DNA of 64,000 bases from Bog-532 sp963732345 (GCA_963732345.1 CAVSZI010000014.1:62001-126000), one strand, 5' to 3'. Shown: positions 35,217-44,749, counted from the stretch's first letter. The notes: generated by a model from the letters alone, not told the origin. Translations and numbers: made by a program.

Positions 35217-35251
35217 GTGACGGAACCCGCGCCCACCGCGGGTTCCGTCAC
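35217..35251 (-). terminator. Strong 15-bp stem terminator downstream of SDR gene
   Basis: Perfect arms GTGACGGAACCCGCG (35217-35231) and its complement (35237-35251) enclose the loop CCCAC. It lies about 33 bp beyond the stop of the SDR gene on the - strand and separates it from the P450 gene. A second small hairpin GCAACC/GGTTGC sits at about 35157-35172. Confidence 0.85.
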
Positions 35252-35284
35252 GCAATCATGGCGCGACCGTGGAAACCGGGTGCG

Positions 35285-36061
35285 TCAGTAGATGGTGTAG
35301 CCGCCGTCGAGCACGAGCACCGAGCCGGTCATGAACGAGCTCGCGTCACTGGCCAGGTAGACGACGCTCGGCGCGATCTCCTCGGGCGTCGCGTAGCGCT
35401 GCATGGGAACGTCCTCGATCCAGTGCTTCCGGTATTCCGGCTGGTCGACCGGCGCCATCTCGGTCTTGACGTAGCCGGGCGCGAGCGCGTTGACCCGGAT
35501 GTTGTGCGGGGCCCACTCAGCGGCCAGGGACCTGGTCAGCTGGTGCACGGCGGCCTTGGAAGCGTTGTACGCGGGCTGCCATTGCGGACGGTTGACGATG
35601 ATCGACGAGATCGACCCGATGTTGATGATCACCCCGCCGCCCGCCGCCGCCATCACCCGCGCGGCCGCCGTGCTCGCGGCCCACACGCCGTACACGTTGG
35701 TGTCGAAGACCGCGTCCCACTCGCTGTCCGGCACCTCCAGCGCCGGCCGGTGGAAGCAGATACCGGCGTTATTGACCAGGATGTCCACGCTGCCGAGCTG
35801 GCGGGCCGTCTCGGCGATCATCCGCTCCACGTCGGCGCGCACCGTCACGTCGGCCGCGACGGCCACCACCCGGCGCCCCGTGCTCGCGGAGATCTCGCGG
35901 GCGGCCTCGGTGACTTCCGGCTTGCCGCGGGCGACCGCGGCGACGTCGGCGCCCGCCTGGGCCAGCGCGGTCGCGAACGCCCGCCCCAGGCCCCGGCTCG
36001 CCCCGGTTACCACCGCCCGCCGTCCCGTCAGCTCGAACCGCCCCAGCACACCGCCGTTCAC
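35285..36061 (-). CDS. SDR family oxidoreductase
   Basis: This 258-aa classical SDR has the cofactor motif TGASRGLGRAF at about residues 16-26, VDILVNNAGI near 91, the catalytic Ser/Tyr/Lys in SISSIIVNRPQWQPAYNASKAAVHQ, and APGYVKTEM. The C-terminal VLVLDGGYTIY matches 3-oxoacyl-ACP reductase/gluconate dehydrogenase-like SDRs, but the substrate is unknown. I place the start at GTG 36061. An overlapping 18-codon frame (MSQETTRASRPF) ends just there and could couple translation. Confidence 0.85.
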   Translation of the reverse strand: MNGGVLGRFELTGRRAVVTGASRGLGRAFATALAQAGADVAAVARGKPEVTEAAREISASTGRRVVAVAADVTVRADVERMIAETARQLGSVDILVNNAGICFHRPALEVPDSEWDAVFDTNVYGVWAASTAAARVMAAAGGGVIINIGSISSIIVNRPQWQPAYNASKAAVHQLTRSLAAEWAPHNIRVNALAPGYVKTEMAPVDQPEYRKHWIEDVPMQRYATPEEIAPSVVYLASDASSFMTGSVLVLDGGYTIY

Positions 36062-36227
36062 CGGCTGCCCCGCAGGGAGAACGGGCGGCTGGCGCGCGTC
36101 GTCTCTTGACTCATGCCAATACTTTGCCACTGTCCCGGGAGACGCTGGGCCTCCCGGGTGAACCTTGCCCCGCCCGGGCGGAGGGCGGGCCGGTTGCTGG
36201 GCTAACGGCCCTGGAGCGTCATCGTCA

Positions 36228-36326
36228 TGACCCTGCCACTGCTTCCCGGCATCTCCGCGGCCGGCACCGCGGCCACGCTGGCCCGCGAACTGGCCGCGCT
36301 CGTGTCCCTGACTGAGCACCGCTGAC
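36228..36326 (+). CDS. Possible 32-aa peptide or gene remnant
   Basis: A short frame on the + strand has strong actinomycete codon bias: it starts MTLPLLPGISAAG and continues TAATLARELAALV. It ends at the beginning of the 17-bp tandem repeat. There is no good ribosome binding site, so it may be the remnant of a longer gene cut by repeat expansion. No function proposed. Confidence 0.25.
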
Positions 36327-36400
36327 CTGGACGCACCGCTGACCTGGACGCACCGCTGACCTGGACGCACCGCTGACCTGGACGCACCGCTGACCTGGAC
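36316..36400. repeat. 17-bp tandem repeat, five copies
   Basis: Five identical copies of GCACCGCTGACCTGGAC are arranged head to tail without spacers. They lie between the SDR and ABC transporter genes, both of which are on the - strand. A minisatellite, not CRISPR. Confidence 0.97.
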
Positions 36401-36449
36401 GCAGAAACTCGGCCGTGCCATGATTCGCCCGGAAACCGGCCAAGATGTA

Positions 36450-38324
36450 TCAGGCCGGCCGGACCGTGTCGTAGGCCGAGGCCTGCAGCGCGTACAGGTC
36501 GGCGTAGAGCCCTCCGGCGGCCATCAGCAGATCGTGGGTGCCCTGCTCCGCGATCCGGCCCTGGTCCAGTACGTAGATGCGGTCCGCGTGCCGGACGCTG
36601 GCCAGCCGGTGGGTGATGAGCAGCACGGTGCGGTCCTCGGTGTGTGCCCGGATCATCTCGAACAGCTCGTGCTCGGAGCGGGCGTCCAGGGCCGAGGTGG
36701 GCTCGTCGCAGATGAGCAGGGCCGCGTCACGGTAGAAGCCGCGGGCGATCGCGATGCGCTGCCACTGCCCGCCGGACGGCTCGGTGCCGCCACGGAACCG
36801 CCGGTCCAGGTGGGTGTCGTAGCCGGCGGGCAGGTTCTCGATGACCCGGTCGGTGCCCGCGGCGGCTGTCGCCGTGGCCAGCAGGCGGTCGTCGCGCGGG
36901 CGGCCCATCGTGATGTTCTCCAGGGCGGTCATCGGCCAGCGCGTGTAATCCTGCATGATGACCGCGATCCGCTCGCGTAGCTGTTCGCGGTCCACGTCGG
37001 CCACGGACCGCCCGTCCCAGGTGATCTCGCCGCTGCACGGCTCGTAGAGGCCGGCCAGCAGCTTGGCCAGCGTGGTCTTGCCCGACCCGTTCTCACCGAC
37101 CAGGGCGATGATCTCGCCGCGCCGGATCTCCACGGACACGTCGGTCAGCGCGGCACGGGCCGAGCCCGGGTAGCTGAAGCCGATCCGCGACGCCCTGATC
37201 ACGTCGAACCCGGGCGGCGCCGGCCGGGACCCGGTGCGCGGGAGGTCCTGCTCCGCCTGCCGGCAGAAGTCGAGGTAGTCGCTGAAGTACAGGCCGGACT
37301 CGTAGCACTGGTTGACCGAGACCAGCAGCCGGGACAACGATGACACGGCCAGCTGGATGGTCAGGACCGCCGTGCCCGCCACCGGGAGCCCGATCCAGCC
37401 GATGCTGAGCAGCACGGCCAGCGTCAGGTAGACAAGGCCCATCCCGGCGCCGGCCGCCGCGTCCCCGGCCAGCCGTACCAGGGACTGGCGGCGGGCCAGC
37501 CGCAGGCGCACGGCGCGCTCGAAGGAGGCGAGCACGTCGTAGGAGCGCAACAGGAAGTCGCGCATGTTGAACGAGCGCACCTCGGCTGCGGATCGCCGGT
37601 CGGCCATCAGGTCGGCCAGAATCAGTTTCCGCCGGCGGCTCACCCCCAGCTCGTAGCTGACCTGGTAACGCATGCGGGCGGAGCGGAGCGCGGCCCAGGC
37701 ATCCGGCGCCGCGGCCACCAGCAGCAGCGGGAGCAGGACGGGGGACAGCACGGCCAGCACGCTCACCGACGCGCACAGCCCGGTGATCCCGACGAGCACG
37801 CTCAGCGAGAGCTGGACCACCCGCGGCGCCTCGGACAGCCCGCGGCCCCGCGCACGCTGCAGCGCGTCGTAGAAGCCGGGAGTGTCGAAAGCGGCCAGGT
37901 CTACTCGCGTGGTCGCCGTGTACAGCCGGCGCTCGGCCACCACGGTGACCGCGGGCACCAGCCGGTCCTCGGCCCAGCCCGACGCCAGGTTCAGCATCGT
38001 CCGGGCAAGTGTGATGCCGCCGATGAACAACAGCGCGGGCAGCGCCGCCTTCAGCCGGGCGGGCGTCGGACCGTCGGCCAGTAGCGCGGTCAGCACCCGG
38101 GTGGTCCCGAGCAGGCCGAACGCGCTCATCAGGCTGGAGGCGATGTCGCAGCCGGCCGTGGTGGCGCAGTCCACCCGGCTGGCCGACCAGGCGATCCGGA
38201 CCATGTAGCCGATGAGGGACGGCAGGCGCCGTGTCATGCCCGCGAAGCGACGGGCACCGGTCAGTTCGGCGTCGTAGGTTTCCCAGGCCCGGTCGATCAG
38301 CTCGTTCGGCGGCGGATCGGTCAT
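36450..38324 (-). CDS. ABC exporter, fused permease and ATPase
   Basis: This 624-aa half-transporter has an N-terminal six-helix exporter domain at about residues 40-340. The nucleotide-binding domain at about 375-610 has Walker A GENGSGKTTLAK, Q-loop IMQDYTRWP, signature PSGGQWQRIAIARG, Walker B LLICDEPTSALD and H-loop LLITHRL. There is no C39 peptidase domain. It overlaps the cyanophycin synthetase gene by 4 bp (ATGA), so the two are made together. Such exporters move peptides, lipids or drugs. Coupling to cyanophycin enzymes suggests export of a CphA-derived product, or of a dipeptide, but this is inference. Confidence 0.9.
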   Translation of the reverse strand: MTDPPPNELIDRAWETYDAELTGARRFAGMTRRLPSLIGYMVRIAWSASRVDCATTAGCDIASSLMSAFGLLGTTRVLTALLADGPTPARLKAALPALLFIGGITLARTMLNLASGWAEDRLVPAVTVVAERRLYTATTRVDLAAFDTPGFYDALQRARGRGLSEAPRVVQLSLSVLVGITGLCASVSVLAVLSPVLLPLLLVAAAPDAWAALRSARMRYQVSYELGVSRRRKLILADLMADRRSAAEVRSFNMRDFLLRSYDVLASFERAVRLRLARRQSLVRLAGDAAAGAGMGLVYLTLAVLLSIGWIGLPVAGTAVLTIQLAVSSLSRLLVSVNQCYESGLYFSDYLDFCRQAEQDLPRTGSRPAPPGFDVIRASRIGFSYPGSARAALTDVSVEIRRGEIIALVGENGSGKTTLAKLLAGLYEPCSGEITWDGRSVADVDREQLRERIAVIMQDYTRWPMTALENITMGRPRDDRLLATATAAAGTDRVIENLPAGYDTHLDRRFRGGTEPSGGQWQRIAIARGFYRDAALLICDEPTSALDARSEHELFEMIRAHTEDRTVLLITHRLASVRHADRIYVLDQGRIAEQGTHDLLMAAGGLYADLYALQASAYDTVRPA

Positions 38325-41002
38325 CGCTTCCGGGCTCCGGCGAGCACCCGCTCGCTCCGCTCCGCGCCCAGGCGGCCGAGCAGCGCCAGGACCGGCTCCA
38401 GCTTCTCGTACACCACCAGCACCGGATCAGCCGGCGCGGCGAGCGCCAGGCCGAGCGTGACAGCCTCCTCCATGCTGGCGGCCCGCTCATAGCGGATCTC
38501 CGGGCGGACCTCGGTCAGCGCCGAGCTGATCAGCTTGGTCATCTCGCCGGGTTCGCGGCCGCGCAGGTCAACGTCCTCGTATATGACGACACGGTCGAAG
38601 GCGCGGGCCACGGCGCGCGCGCTCTCCGCCACCAGCGCGTCGGCCCGGTCACCGGGCAGGGTGAGCACGGCCACGCTGTCACGGCCCCAGCGCCCGGAGA
38701 CGAACTCGCCGACGGCGGCCAGCGCGGCGGGGTTGTGGGCGTAGTCCAGCACCACCGGAACCTCGCCCGCCGTGAGGACGTCGAGCCGGCCGGGGTTGTC
38801 GCGGCTCGGCTCGAAGGCGGCCAGCGCGTCGCCGATCTCCTGGGCGCTCACGCCGAGGGCGCGAGCGGCGGCGGCGGCGGCCAGGACGTTGGCGACCATG
38901 AACCACGCCTCGCCGTCCCAGCCCTGCGGTATCTCGCGCCGGCTGGCGAGCGTGCGGCGGGTCGCTCCCTCGGCCTCCACCAGCTCGCCGTCGTCCAGCA
39001 GGTACGCCACCCCGCCGTCGCGCAGATGGTCCGCGACGACCGGATTGCCCGCCGAGACGGTGAAGTAACGGATCACCGGGTCCCGGTCCAGGACGGCGGC
39101 CCGCCGGCCGATGCTGACGCAGTGCTGGTCGTCGGCGTTCAGCACCAGGTCCCCGCCCATGCGCAGCTGCTCGGCGACCAGGGACTTGACGCCGACCAGA
39201 TCCTCGATCGTGTCGACCCCGTCGGTGCCGATGTGGTCGCTGGAGATGTTGGTGATCACGGCGACATCGGCCCGGTCGTAGCCCAGCCCGCGCCGCACGA
39301 TCCCGCCGCGGGCGGTCTCCAGGACGGCGGCCTGCACGGCGGGGTCGCCCAGCACCATGTCCGCGGACCTCGGGCCGGAGGCGTCGGAGGCGTGGATCAG
39401 ATCGTCGCCGATGTAGACGCCTTCGGTCGTGGTCATGCCGGCCCGCAGTCCCCGCTGGCGCAGCAGGTGCGCGGTCAGCCGGACCGTGCTCGTCTTGCCG
39501 TTGGTACCGGTGACCGAGACGATCGGTATCCGGGAGGAGGAACGCGGCGGGTAGAGCGTGTCCACGATGTGCCCGGCCACGTCGCGCGACCTGCCCTCGC
39601 TCGGGTGCAGGTGCATGCGCAGGCCGGGCGTGGCGTTGATCTCGATGATGCCGCCGGTGGCGATGCCGGTGCCGGGAGGCTGGCTGATGTCGGCCAGCCG
39701 CAGGTCGATACCGCAGACGTCCAGTCCAATGACCGCCGCGGCGCGGATGCACATCCGGGCGATCGCCGGGTGCACCGAGGCGGTCACGTCCTTGCTGGTG
39801 CCGCCGGTGGAAAGGTTGGCATTGTGGCGCAGCCTGACCACCTGGCCGTGGGCGGGCACGGACGCGGGAGTCAGGCCCTGGCGGTCCAGGTGCGCGAGCG
39901 CCGTGTCGTCCAGCACGATCCTGGTGAGTGGCCGGTCATGCCCGATCCCGCGCCGCGGGTCCGCGTTGACCTGTGCCACCAGGGCGGCGATGTCGTGCAC
40001 GCCGTCTCCGGTCACCTGGGCGGGGGAGAGCCCGGCCGCGACGACCCGGCCGCCCACGACCAGGGCGCGGTAATCGGTGCCGCTGACGTACTCCTCGACC
40101 AGGACCAGTCCGCCGCCCTGCCCGGCCGCGGCATACGCGGTGCTGGCTTCCGATGCCGTGGCGGCGACGAACACGTCGCGCCCGTGGTTGCCCGAGACCG
40201 GCTTGACCACCACGGGACCGCCCAGGTAGTCGAACGCCGCCACGGCGTCGGCGGCACTGCGCACGGCGATGCCCTCGGGCACCGGAATGCCCGCCGCGAC
40301 GAGGAGCTGCTTGGTCACCGCCTTGTCGCAGGCGATGTCCACGCCTATGGCCGAGGTCTGCTCGGTGCTCGCCGCCCATACCAGCCGCCGGCGGCAGCCG
40401 TGGCCCAGCTGGAGCAGGGACACGTCGGTCAGCCTGCGGACCGGGATATCCCGCTGCCGCGCGGCGCGGGCCAGCTCGGCCGCGCTGACCCCCAGCCGTG
40501 AATTGTCATAGAGCGCGGCGACCTGCCGTAGCTCCGGGCCGGGCTCGCCGTTGCTGATGACCTCATCCGGAGCGCGCCCGCTGGCAAGGTCGCTGACGAG
40601 GGTCGCCCCGAGCGTCAGCAACTGCCGCGCCACCGGGTCCTCGGGCCATTCGTCATCGGGGCACTCGAGTATCAGCCGGAACCATCCCGGCGTGTCGGCC
40701 CAGAGCGTACGGCCGAAGTACACATCACGGCCGATGAGCCGCGATAGCTCCAGGGTCACGTGCTCGAGCAGGTGACCGAAGAACGTGCCCCGGTCCAGCT
40801 TGTCCATCAGCCCGCCCGGCCGGCCCGCCGAGCAATGGTGCTGGGTCAGCTCGGGCAGGCAGCCGAGCAGCCGCTGGGTGAGTCCCGGGAACTCCCTGGT
40901 CTCCCGGCCGGTGAACTCCCGCAGGTCGACCAGGGCCACCGCGACCGGGTGCGAGCAGTACATGTTCGGGCCACGTAGCCGTCTGAGCTCGACGATCCGC
41001 AT
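38321..41002 (-). CDS. cphA: Cyanophycin synthetase
   Basis: This roughly 893-aa enzyme assembles multi-L-arginyl-poly-L-aspartate from Asp and Arg with ATP. An N-terminal domain begins RIVELRRLRGPNMYCSHPV. An ATP-grasp module at about 210-475 adds Asp (DIACDKAVTKQLLVAAGIPVPEG, VVKPVSGNHGRDV, GIIEINATPGLRMH). A Mur-ligase-like module from about 480 adds Arg, with P-loop VTGTNGKTSTVRL and DYAHNPAALAA. I chose the ATG at 41002, with GAGGA six bases upstream, over an ATG 11 codons earlier. Gene order is small ORF, cphB, cphA, exporter. Confidence 0.93.
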   Translation of the reverse strand: MRIVELRRLRGPNMYCSHPVAVALVDLREFTGRETREFPGLTQRLLGCLPELTQHHCSAGRPGGLMDKLDRGTFFGHLLEHVTLELSRLIGRDVYFGRTLWADTPGWFRLILECPDDEWPEDPVARQLLTLGATLVSDLASGRAPDEVISNGEPGPELRQVAALYDNSRLGVSAAELARAARQRDIPVRRLTDVSLLQLGHGCRRRLVWAASTEQTSAIGVDIACDKAVTKQLLVAAGIPVPEGIAVRSAADAVAAFDYLGGPVVVKPVSGNHGRDVFVAATASEASTAYAAAGQGGGLVLVEEYVSGTDYRALVVGGRVVAAGLSPAQVTGDGVHDIAALVAQVNADPRRGIGHDRPLTRIVLDDTALAHLDRQGLTPASVPAHGQVVRLRHNANLSTGGTSKDVTASVHPAIARMCIRAAAVIGLDVCGIDLRLADISQPPGTGIATGGIIEINATPGLRMHLHPSEGRSRDVAGHIVDTLYPPRSSSRIPIVSVTGTNGKTSTVRLTAHLLRQRGLRAGMTTTEGVYIGDDLIHASDASGPRSADMVLGDPAVQAAVLETARGGIVRRGLGYDRADVAVITNISSDHIGTDGVDTIEDLVGVKSLVAEQLRMGGDLVLNADDQHCVSIGRRAAVLDRDPVIRYFTVSAGNPVVADHLRDGGVAYLLDDGELVEAEGATRRTLASRREIPQGWDGEAWFMVANVLAAAAAARALGVSAQEIGDALAAFEPSRDNPGRLDVLTAGEVPVVLDYAHNPAALAAVGEFVSGRWGRDSVAVLTLPGDRADALVAESARAVARAFDRVVIYEDVDLRGREPGEMTKLISSALTEVRPEIRYERAASMEEAVTLGLALAAPADPVLVVYEKLEPVLALLGRLGAERSERVLAGARKR

Positions 41003-41072
41003 CGTTGTCCTCGATTTCTCGTTGAACTGATCCATGCTTGGCTGGGGCGCGGTGGTGACCGCGGGACCGGTC

Positions 41073-41870
41073 TCAGGGGAGCGGGCGCCGCCCTTCCAGG
41101 TCGAAGAAGCCGCCCGCGCGTGACACCCGCACCCGCACGTCCGGCCCCTTCCCCTGGGCCTCCACGGTCGTGACCGTGCCGTTGCCGAGCACCTCGAAGC
41201 GCCTGTGGCGCACGAGGATGGCGGTGCCCCCGTCGATGCCGATGCCCAGGAGCGACGGACGCTGGCGGACCACGGTTACCAGCCGGGGCAGCCGCCGCCG
41301 TTGCGTGAAATGCATGTCGACCACGGCCTCCGGAAGCAGGCCGAGGCCCGGTCCGGTGCGCGGCTGACCGGCGGCGTCCTCGCCCAGGACCATCACCTGG
41401 CCGAGCGCCGTCGCTCCCGCGCTGGTCCCCGCGACGACCAGCGTGCCGGCCGCCAGGCGGTCGCGCAGCAGCAGGTTCGCCCGCGATCCCGCCAGCGGAC
41501 CAAGGCGGGACTGGTCTCCGCCGGTGAGGAAGACACCGGTTGCCCGGGCCAGCCCGGTGAGCGTGCGCTCGCCGTCGCACTGATCCCCGTTGGCCAGCCG
41601 CAGCTCGCATACGTCGGGTACGCCGTGCCGGCGGAACGCCGCCGAATATTCGGCGAAGAGCGCACCGGGCACGCCCGACGCCGTCGTGATCAGCGCGATC
41701 CGCGCCCCGGTGCCGCCGGAGCGCTCCGCGAAGACCCGGAGCAGCGCGCATTCGCCCGTCCGGTCCTCGGCACCGCCGATAACCAGAAGACATCCCGGGT
41801 AAAGAGCGGATATTTCGCGTGAATTGATGCTAACCGGACCCGGACCCGTGGTTAGCGATATTCCTGCCAT
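41073..41870 (-). CDS. cphB: Cyanophycinase
   Basis: This 265-aa S51-family serine peptidase hydrolyses cyanophycin to beta-Asp-Arg dipeptides. LLVIGGAEDRTGE at about 28-40, FLTGGDQSRL near 114, and the nucleophile Ser150 in VVAGTSAGATALGQVM are all family marks, followed by HFTQRRRLPRLV. It overlaps the small upstream ORF by 19 bp and is 37 nt before the alternative cphA ATG. The ribosome binding site is weak, so translation is probably coupled to the upstream ORF. Synthesis and breakdown genes in one operon are typical for nitrogen storage. Confidence 0.93.
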   Translation of the reverse strand: MAGISLTTGPGPVSINSREISALYPGCLLVIGGAEDRTGECALLRVFAERSGGTGARIALITTASGVPGALFAEYSAAFRRHGVPDVCELRLANGDQCDGERTLTGLARATGVFLTGGDQSRLGPLAGSRANLLLRDRLAAGTLVVAGTSAGATALGQVMVLGEDAAGQPRTGPGLGLLPEAVVDMHFTQRRRLPRLVTVVRQRPSLLGIGIDGGTAILVRHRRFEVLGNGTVTTVEAQGKGPDVRVRVSRAGGFFDLEGRRPLP

Positions 41871-42166
41871 GGCGCGTTAGAGTACCCCCGCGCTTCCTCC
41901 ATTGCCACGCTAAAGAGAATTCCTCCGGGGGTGTCGTACCCTTGAGGGAAATCCCGTTTTGTGCCTGAGATATCCGGAATTGACGTTATCTGTTCGCGCC
42001 GCCGCGCTCCGGTTCTGGCTGGTCCGTGGCTGGTGCTGGACGAGCCACGGCCCGTGCGGGGACGGCAGCCTAGCCGCCGGTTTTCCGGCTGCGGCCCGCT
42101 GAACTTATGCGCGCATGCTATGACGACTGTTGTCCCGGCTGGAGGGCGGAAACGGTTTTTCGTCAT
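41852..42166 (-). CDS. Small unknown protein heading the cyanophycin operon
   Basis: A 104-aa ORF starting MTKNRFRPPAGTTVV, with the strongest ribosome binding site of the operon (AAAGGAG, six bases before ATG). It is rich in Arg, Ser, Gly and Pro (RRLGCRPRTGRGSSSTS) and ends with a less basic tail containing DTPGGILFSVAMEEARGY and PWQEYR. Third-position GC is lower than in neighbours, which leaves room for doubt about coding. Its 3' end overlaps cphB. It could be a leader that couples translation, a substrate or primer for CphA, or a peptide exported by the ABC transporter. I recognise no family. Confidence 0.5.
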   Translation of the reverse strand: MTKNRFRPPAGTTVVIACAHKFSGPQPENRRLGCRPRTGRGSSSTSHGPARTGARRREQITSIPDISGTKRDFPQGYDTPGGILFSVAMEEARGYSNAPWQEYR

Positions 42167-42439
42167 GTGATGCTCCTTTGTTGCGCGCTGGGGCTCGATT
42201 AGCTGCCAATGATTATTGACTCCCGACCGGGCGTCCCGGTTTACAGCGGATTCGTTTTGAGAAGCTCTATACGGATCAAATCCATTTCGGAGCAATTTAT
42301 CCGTTTACCCTCAATTTTTCAGAAGTTCTGAGGTTGGCTACTGATTGTGCGCGTGCCCGGTTGCGGGCCCGGTGTCGGTTTGCTGTCGGCGGCGGGCCGC
42401 GCCGCTCAGCACCCGGGTGCCTGGGGGCGCACCGCCTCC

Positions 42440-42645
42440 GGCTGCTCAGGCACGTGATCTCCGCGGCGTGCTTGTCCTCCCCGGCGCCGCCCGGCCCCAG
42501 GAAACCGAACAGCTCCCGTGGCCGGGACCTCGAAGGAGAGGTCCCAGAAGGCGACGCGGTCCCCGAAGCGCTTGGCCAGGCCGTCAACGACCAGCGCCGG
42601 GGCGCCCGTCTCCCGGTCAGGAGCCGGCCACCGGTCCGGGCTCAC
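42440..42645 (-). pseudogene. Remnant of an ABC transporter ATPase
   Basis: The - strand begins MSPDRWPAPDRETG and shows ALVVDGLAKRFGDRVAFWDLSFEVPA, the usual N-terminus of an ABC ATPase. A frameshift near 42517 then leads to RELFGFLGPGGAGEDKHAAE, where Walker A should be GPNGAGKTTT. The lysine and the rest of the domain are lost. Non-functional. Confidence 0.75.
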
Positions 42646-42876
42646 GGATCGGTCACCTCGCTCCTGCGATCGACGGGAGTTTCACCACGCCAGAGACTGC
42701 CGCCGTCCGGCGCCCGGGACGGCCGGACGGGAGATTCAGCGCGGAAGCCATTACGCTGGCGAACGCGGGCGGCGGACGTGACTGCCGACCGCCGGGCCGG
42801 GTTCCCGCCCAGGAGTTGTGATGACCGATGTCCTGGCGGGTGGCCTGCGGCTGGCTAAAACGTAGTGCGGGGCGCG

Positions 42877-44736
42877 ATGGCTGCGAACTACCTGTTCGAA
42901 GACGAGGGGATTGCGGCCGCCGCCGATGGCTCGGCCGAGGATCTCCGGTTGCTGCGGCGCTACGAGCCGGTACTGCGCTTCACCCAGGGTGAGCTTTTCC
43001 TGCCGATGGCGGTCCCGGACTACCTGGCCACGTGCTCGCTGTGGCGGTCGGCCCGCCCCGCGCGCTTCCCCCGGCGGCGGGCGACGGGCGAGCGGCTCTG
43101 CGGGCCGGGGGAGCTGACCCCAGCGCGGCTGGCGCAGGCGGGGACCGCACCCCACGCCGGCGGCCTCTCACTCCGCTTCGTGGAGCGTCCCCTCACCTGG
43201 CGTGAGTACCGTGCGTGGCGACGTAAGCCGGGACGGGAACGGCTCGCTCACGCGGGCAGCCGGTTCGCCGTGGTCGGGCTGGTGGGCCGGCTGATTGACG
43301 CGCTGATCCGGCTGTCGCTGCTGGTTCGCGGGCGCGTTCCCGGCGGCACGGCGGCGGCCGCCGAACAGGCTTACCACGCCCGCGCCGGCTCCGGCACCTA
43401 TCCGTACTACGGCCACGTCACCAGGGATCGCGGTTTCGTCGCGCTGCAGTACTGGTTCCTCTACGCGATGAACGACTGGCGGTCGACGTTTGGCGGCGTC
43501 AACGATCACGAGGCGGACTGGGAGCAGGTCACCGTCTTCCTGCCGGATCCGCCGGACCTGGCCGCCCGGCCGGCCTGGGTCGCCTTCTCCTCCCACGACG
43601 AGACCGGCGATGACTTGCGCCGCAGGCAGGACGACCCCGACATCGAGTGGCGGGATACCCACCCGGTGGTCTTCGCGGGCGCCGGTTCGCACTCGGGGGC
43701 CTACCTGCCCGGGGACTACCTGATCACCGTCGAGCCGCCCGTGCTCCGGCGCCTGTTCGCGGCGGCGCGGCGGCTGACCCGGTTGCTCCTGCCGTGGGCC
43801 CGCGAACACCAGGGAACCGCGTTCGGCATCCCGTTCGTCGATTACCGCCGGGGGGACGGCCCGGCCGTGGGCGCCGGTGAGGAGCGGGAATGGAGTCCCG
43901 TGCTCGTGGACGATACGACGCCGTGGCTGCGCGATTACCGGGGACTGTGGGGCCTGGACACGGGTGATCCGTTCGGCGGCGAGCGCGCCCCGGCCGGGCC
44001 GCGCTACGAGCGGACCGGCTCGGTGCGCCTCTCCTGGTCCGATCCGGTGGGATGGGCAGGCCTGGACAAGGTGGCACCCTCGGCCAAGGCGGAGCAGGAA
44101 GCCGTCGCGGCGCGCATGACCGAGCTGGACGATCAGATCGCCGCTGCGGGGGAGGAGCTCGACGACCTGGGCGACAGGCTGCGCGGCGCCCAGGCCGGGA
44201 GCCGGGCCCTGCGGTATGCCGGAATGCGGGCCGACCCCGCCACCCTGGCCGGGCTGGAGACCTCCGCCGGGCAGCTGCGCCAGCGCCGCCGGGTACTGGC
44301 TGCGGAACGGGAGGCGCTGGCGCGCGCGTCCCAGCTCGGCCTTCCGCCTGAGGACCCGCACGCCCATCTGCGGCACCGGGCTCTACCCAACGTCGACCCG
44401 ATCCGCACCCGCAAGCGGGTCCTGCAAACGTGGTCCACCGTCTCGGCCTCGTTCCTCATGGCCGGGCTCGCCGTGATCGTCCTGGGCCAGGGCGGGGCGC
44501 TCCTGCCGGCGCTGGCCGTCCTGGCGATGGGCATGCTCTGCGTGGAGGCCTTTGCCCGGGGTCAGCTCGTGCGATTCGCCTTCGCGATCCTCGCGGCTGC
44601 CGCCATCGGCGTGGTGGCCTGGGTGGCGGTCCTGGCGGCCGTCGGCAACTGGCGTGTGGTGATCGCCGGCCTGCTCGCCCTGGCGGCTCTCGTCCTGCTG
44701 GTCGCCAACGTCCGCGACTTCTTCGCCAAGCGCTGA
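42877..44736 (+). CDS. Vps62-like domain protein with C-terminal membrane helices
   Basis: This 619-aa protein has a central region VNDHEADWEQVTVFLPDPP with AWVAFSSHDETGD and VVFAGAGSHSGAYLPGDYL, resembling the Vps62-related family. A probable coiled coil follows (about 405-500, AEQEAVAARMTELDDQIAAAGEELDDL). Four hydrophobic C-terminal segments from about residue 525 anchor it in the membrane. The function of bacterial Vps62-like proteins is not established. ATG 42877 is chosen; a GTG four codons earlier (42865) is also possible. It precedes the DedA gene by 13 bp and is likely cotranscribed. Confidence 0.75.
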   Translation: MAANYLFEDEGIAAAADGSAEDLRLLRRYEPVLRFTQGELFLPMAVPDYLATCSLWRSARPARFPRRRATGERLCGPGELTPARLAQAGTAPHAGGLSLRFVERPLTWREYRAWRRKPGRERLAHAGSRFAVVGLVGRLIDALIRLSLLVRGRVPGGTAAAAEQAYHARAGSGTYPYYGHVTRDRGFVALQYWFLYAMNDWRSTFGGVNDHEADWEQVTVFLPDPPDLAARPAWVAFSSHDETGDDLRRRQDDPDIEWRDTHPVVFAGAGSHSGAYLPGDYLITVEPPVLRRLFAAARRLTRLLLPWAREHQGTAFGIPFVDYRRGDGPAVGAGEEREWSPVLVDDTTPWLRDYRGLWGLDTGDPFGGERAPAGPRYERTGSVRLSWSDPVGWAGLDKVAPSAKAEQEAVAARMTELDDQIAAAGEELDDLGDRLRGAQAGSRALRYAGMRADPATLAGLETSAGQLRQRRRVLAAEREALARASQLGLPPEDPHAHLRHRALPNVDPIRTRKRVLQTWSTVSASFLMAGLAVIVLGQGGALLPALAVLAMGMLCVEAFARGQLVRFAFAILAAAAIGVVAWVAVLAAVGNWRVVIAGLLALAALVLLVANVRDFFAKR

Positions 44737-44749
44737 ATGGGCGGCCGCC

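Noticed and set aside
36316..36400. Possible CRISPR array
   Set aside because: The 17-bp units are contiguous with no spacers, and no cas genes are present.
36061..36421. N-terminal extension of the SDR gene through the tandem repeat
   Set aside because: The added ~120 residues are repeat-derived and low complexity; the SDR fold is complete from 36061.
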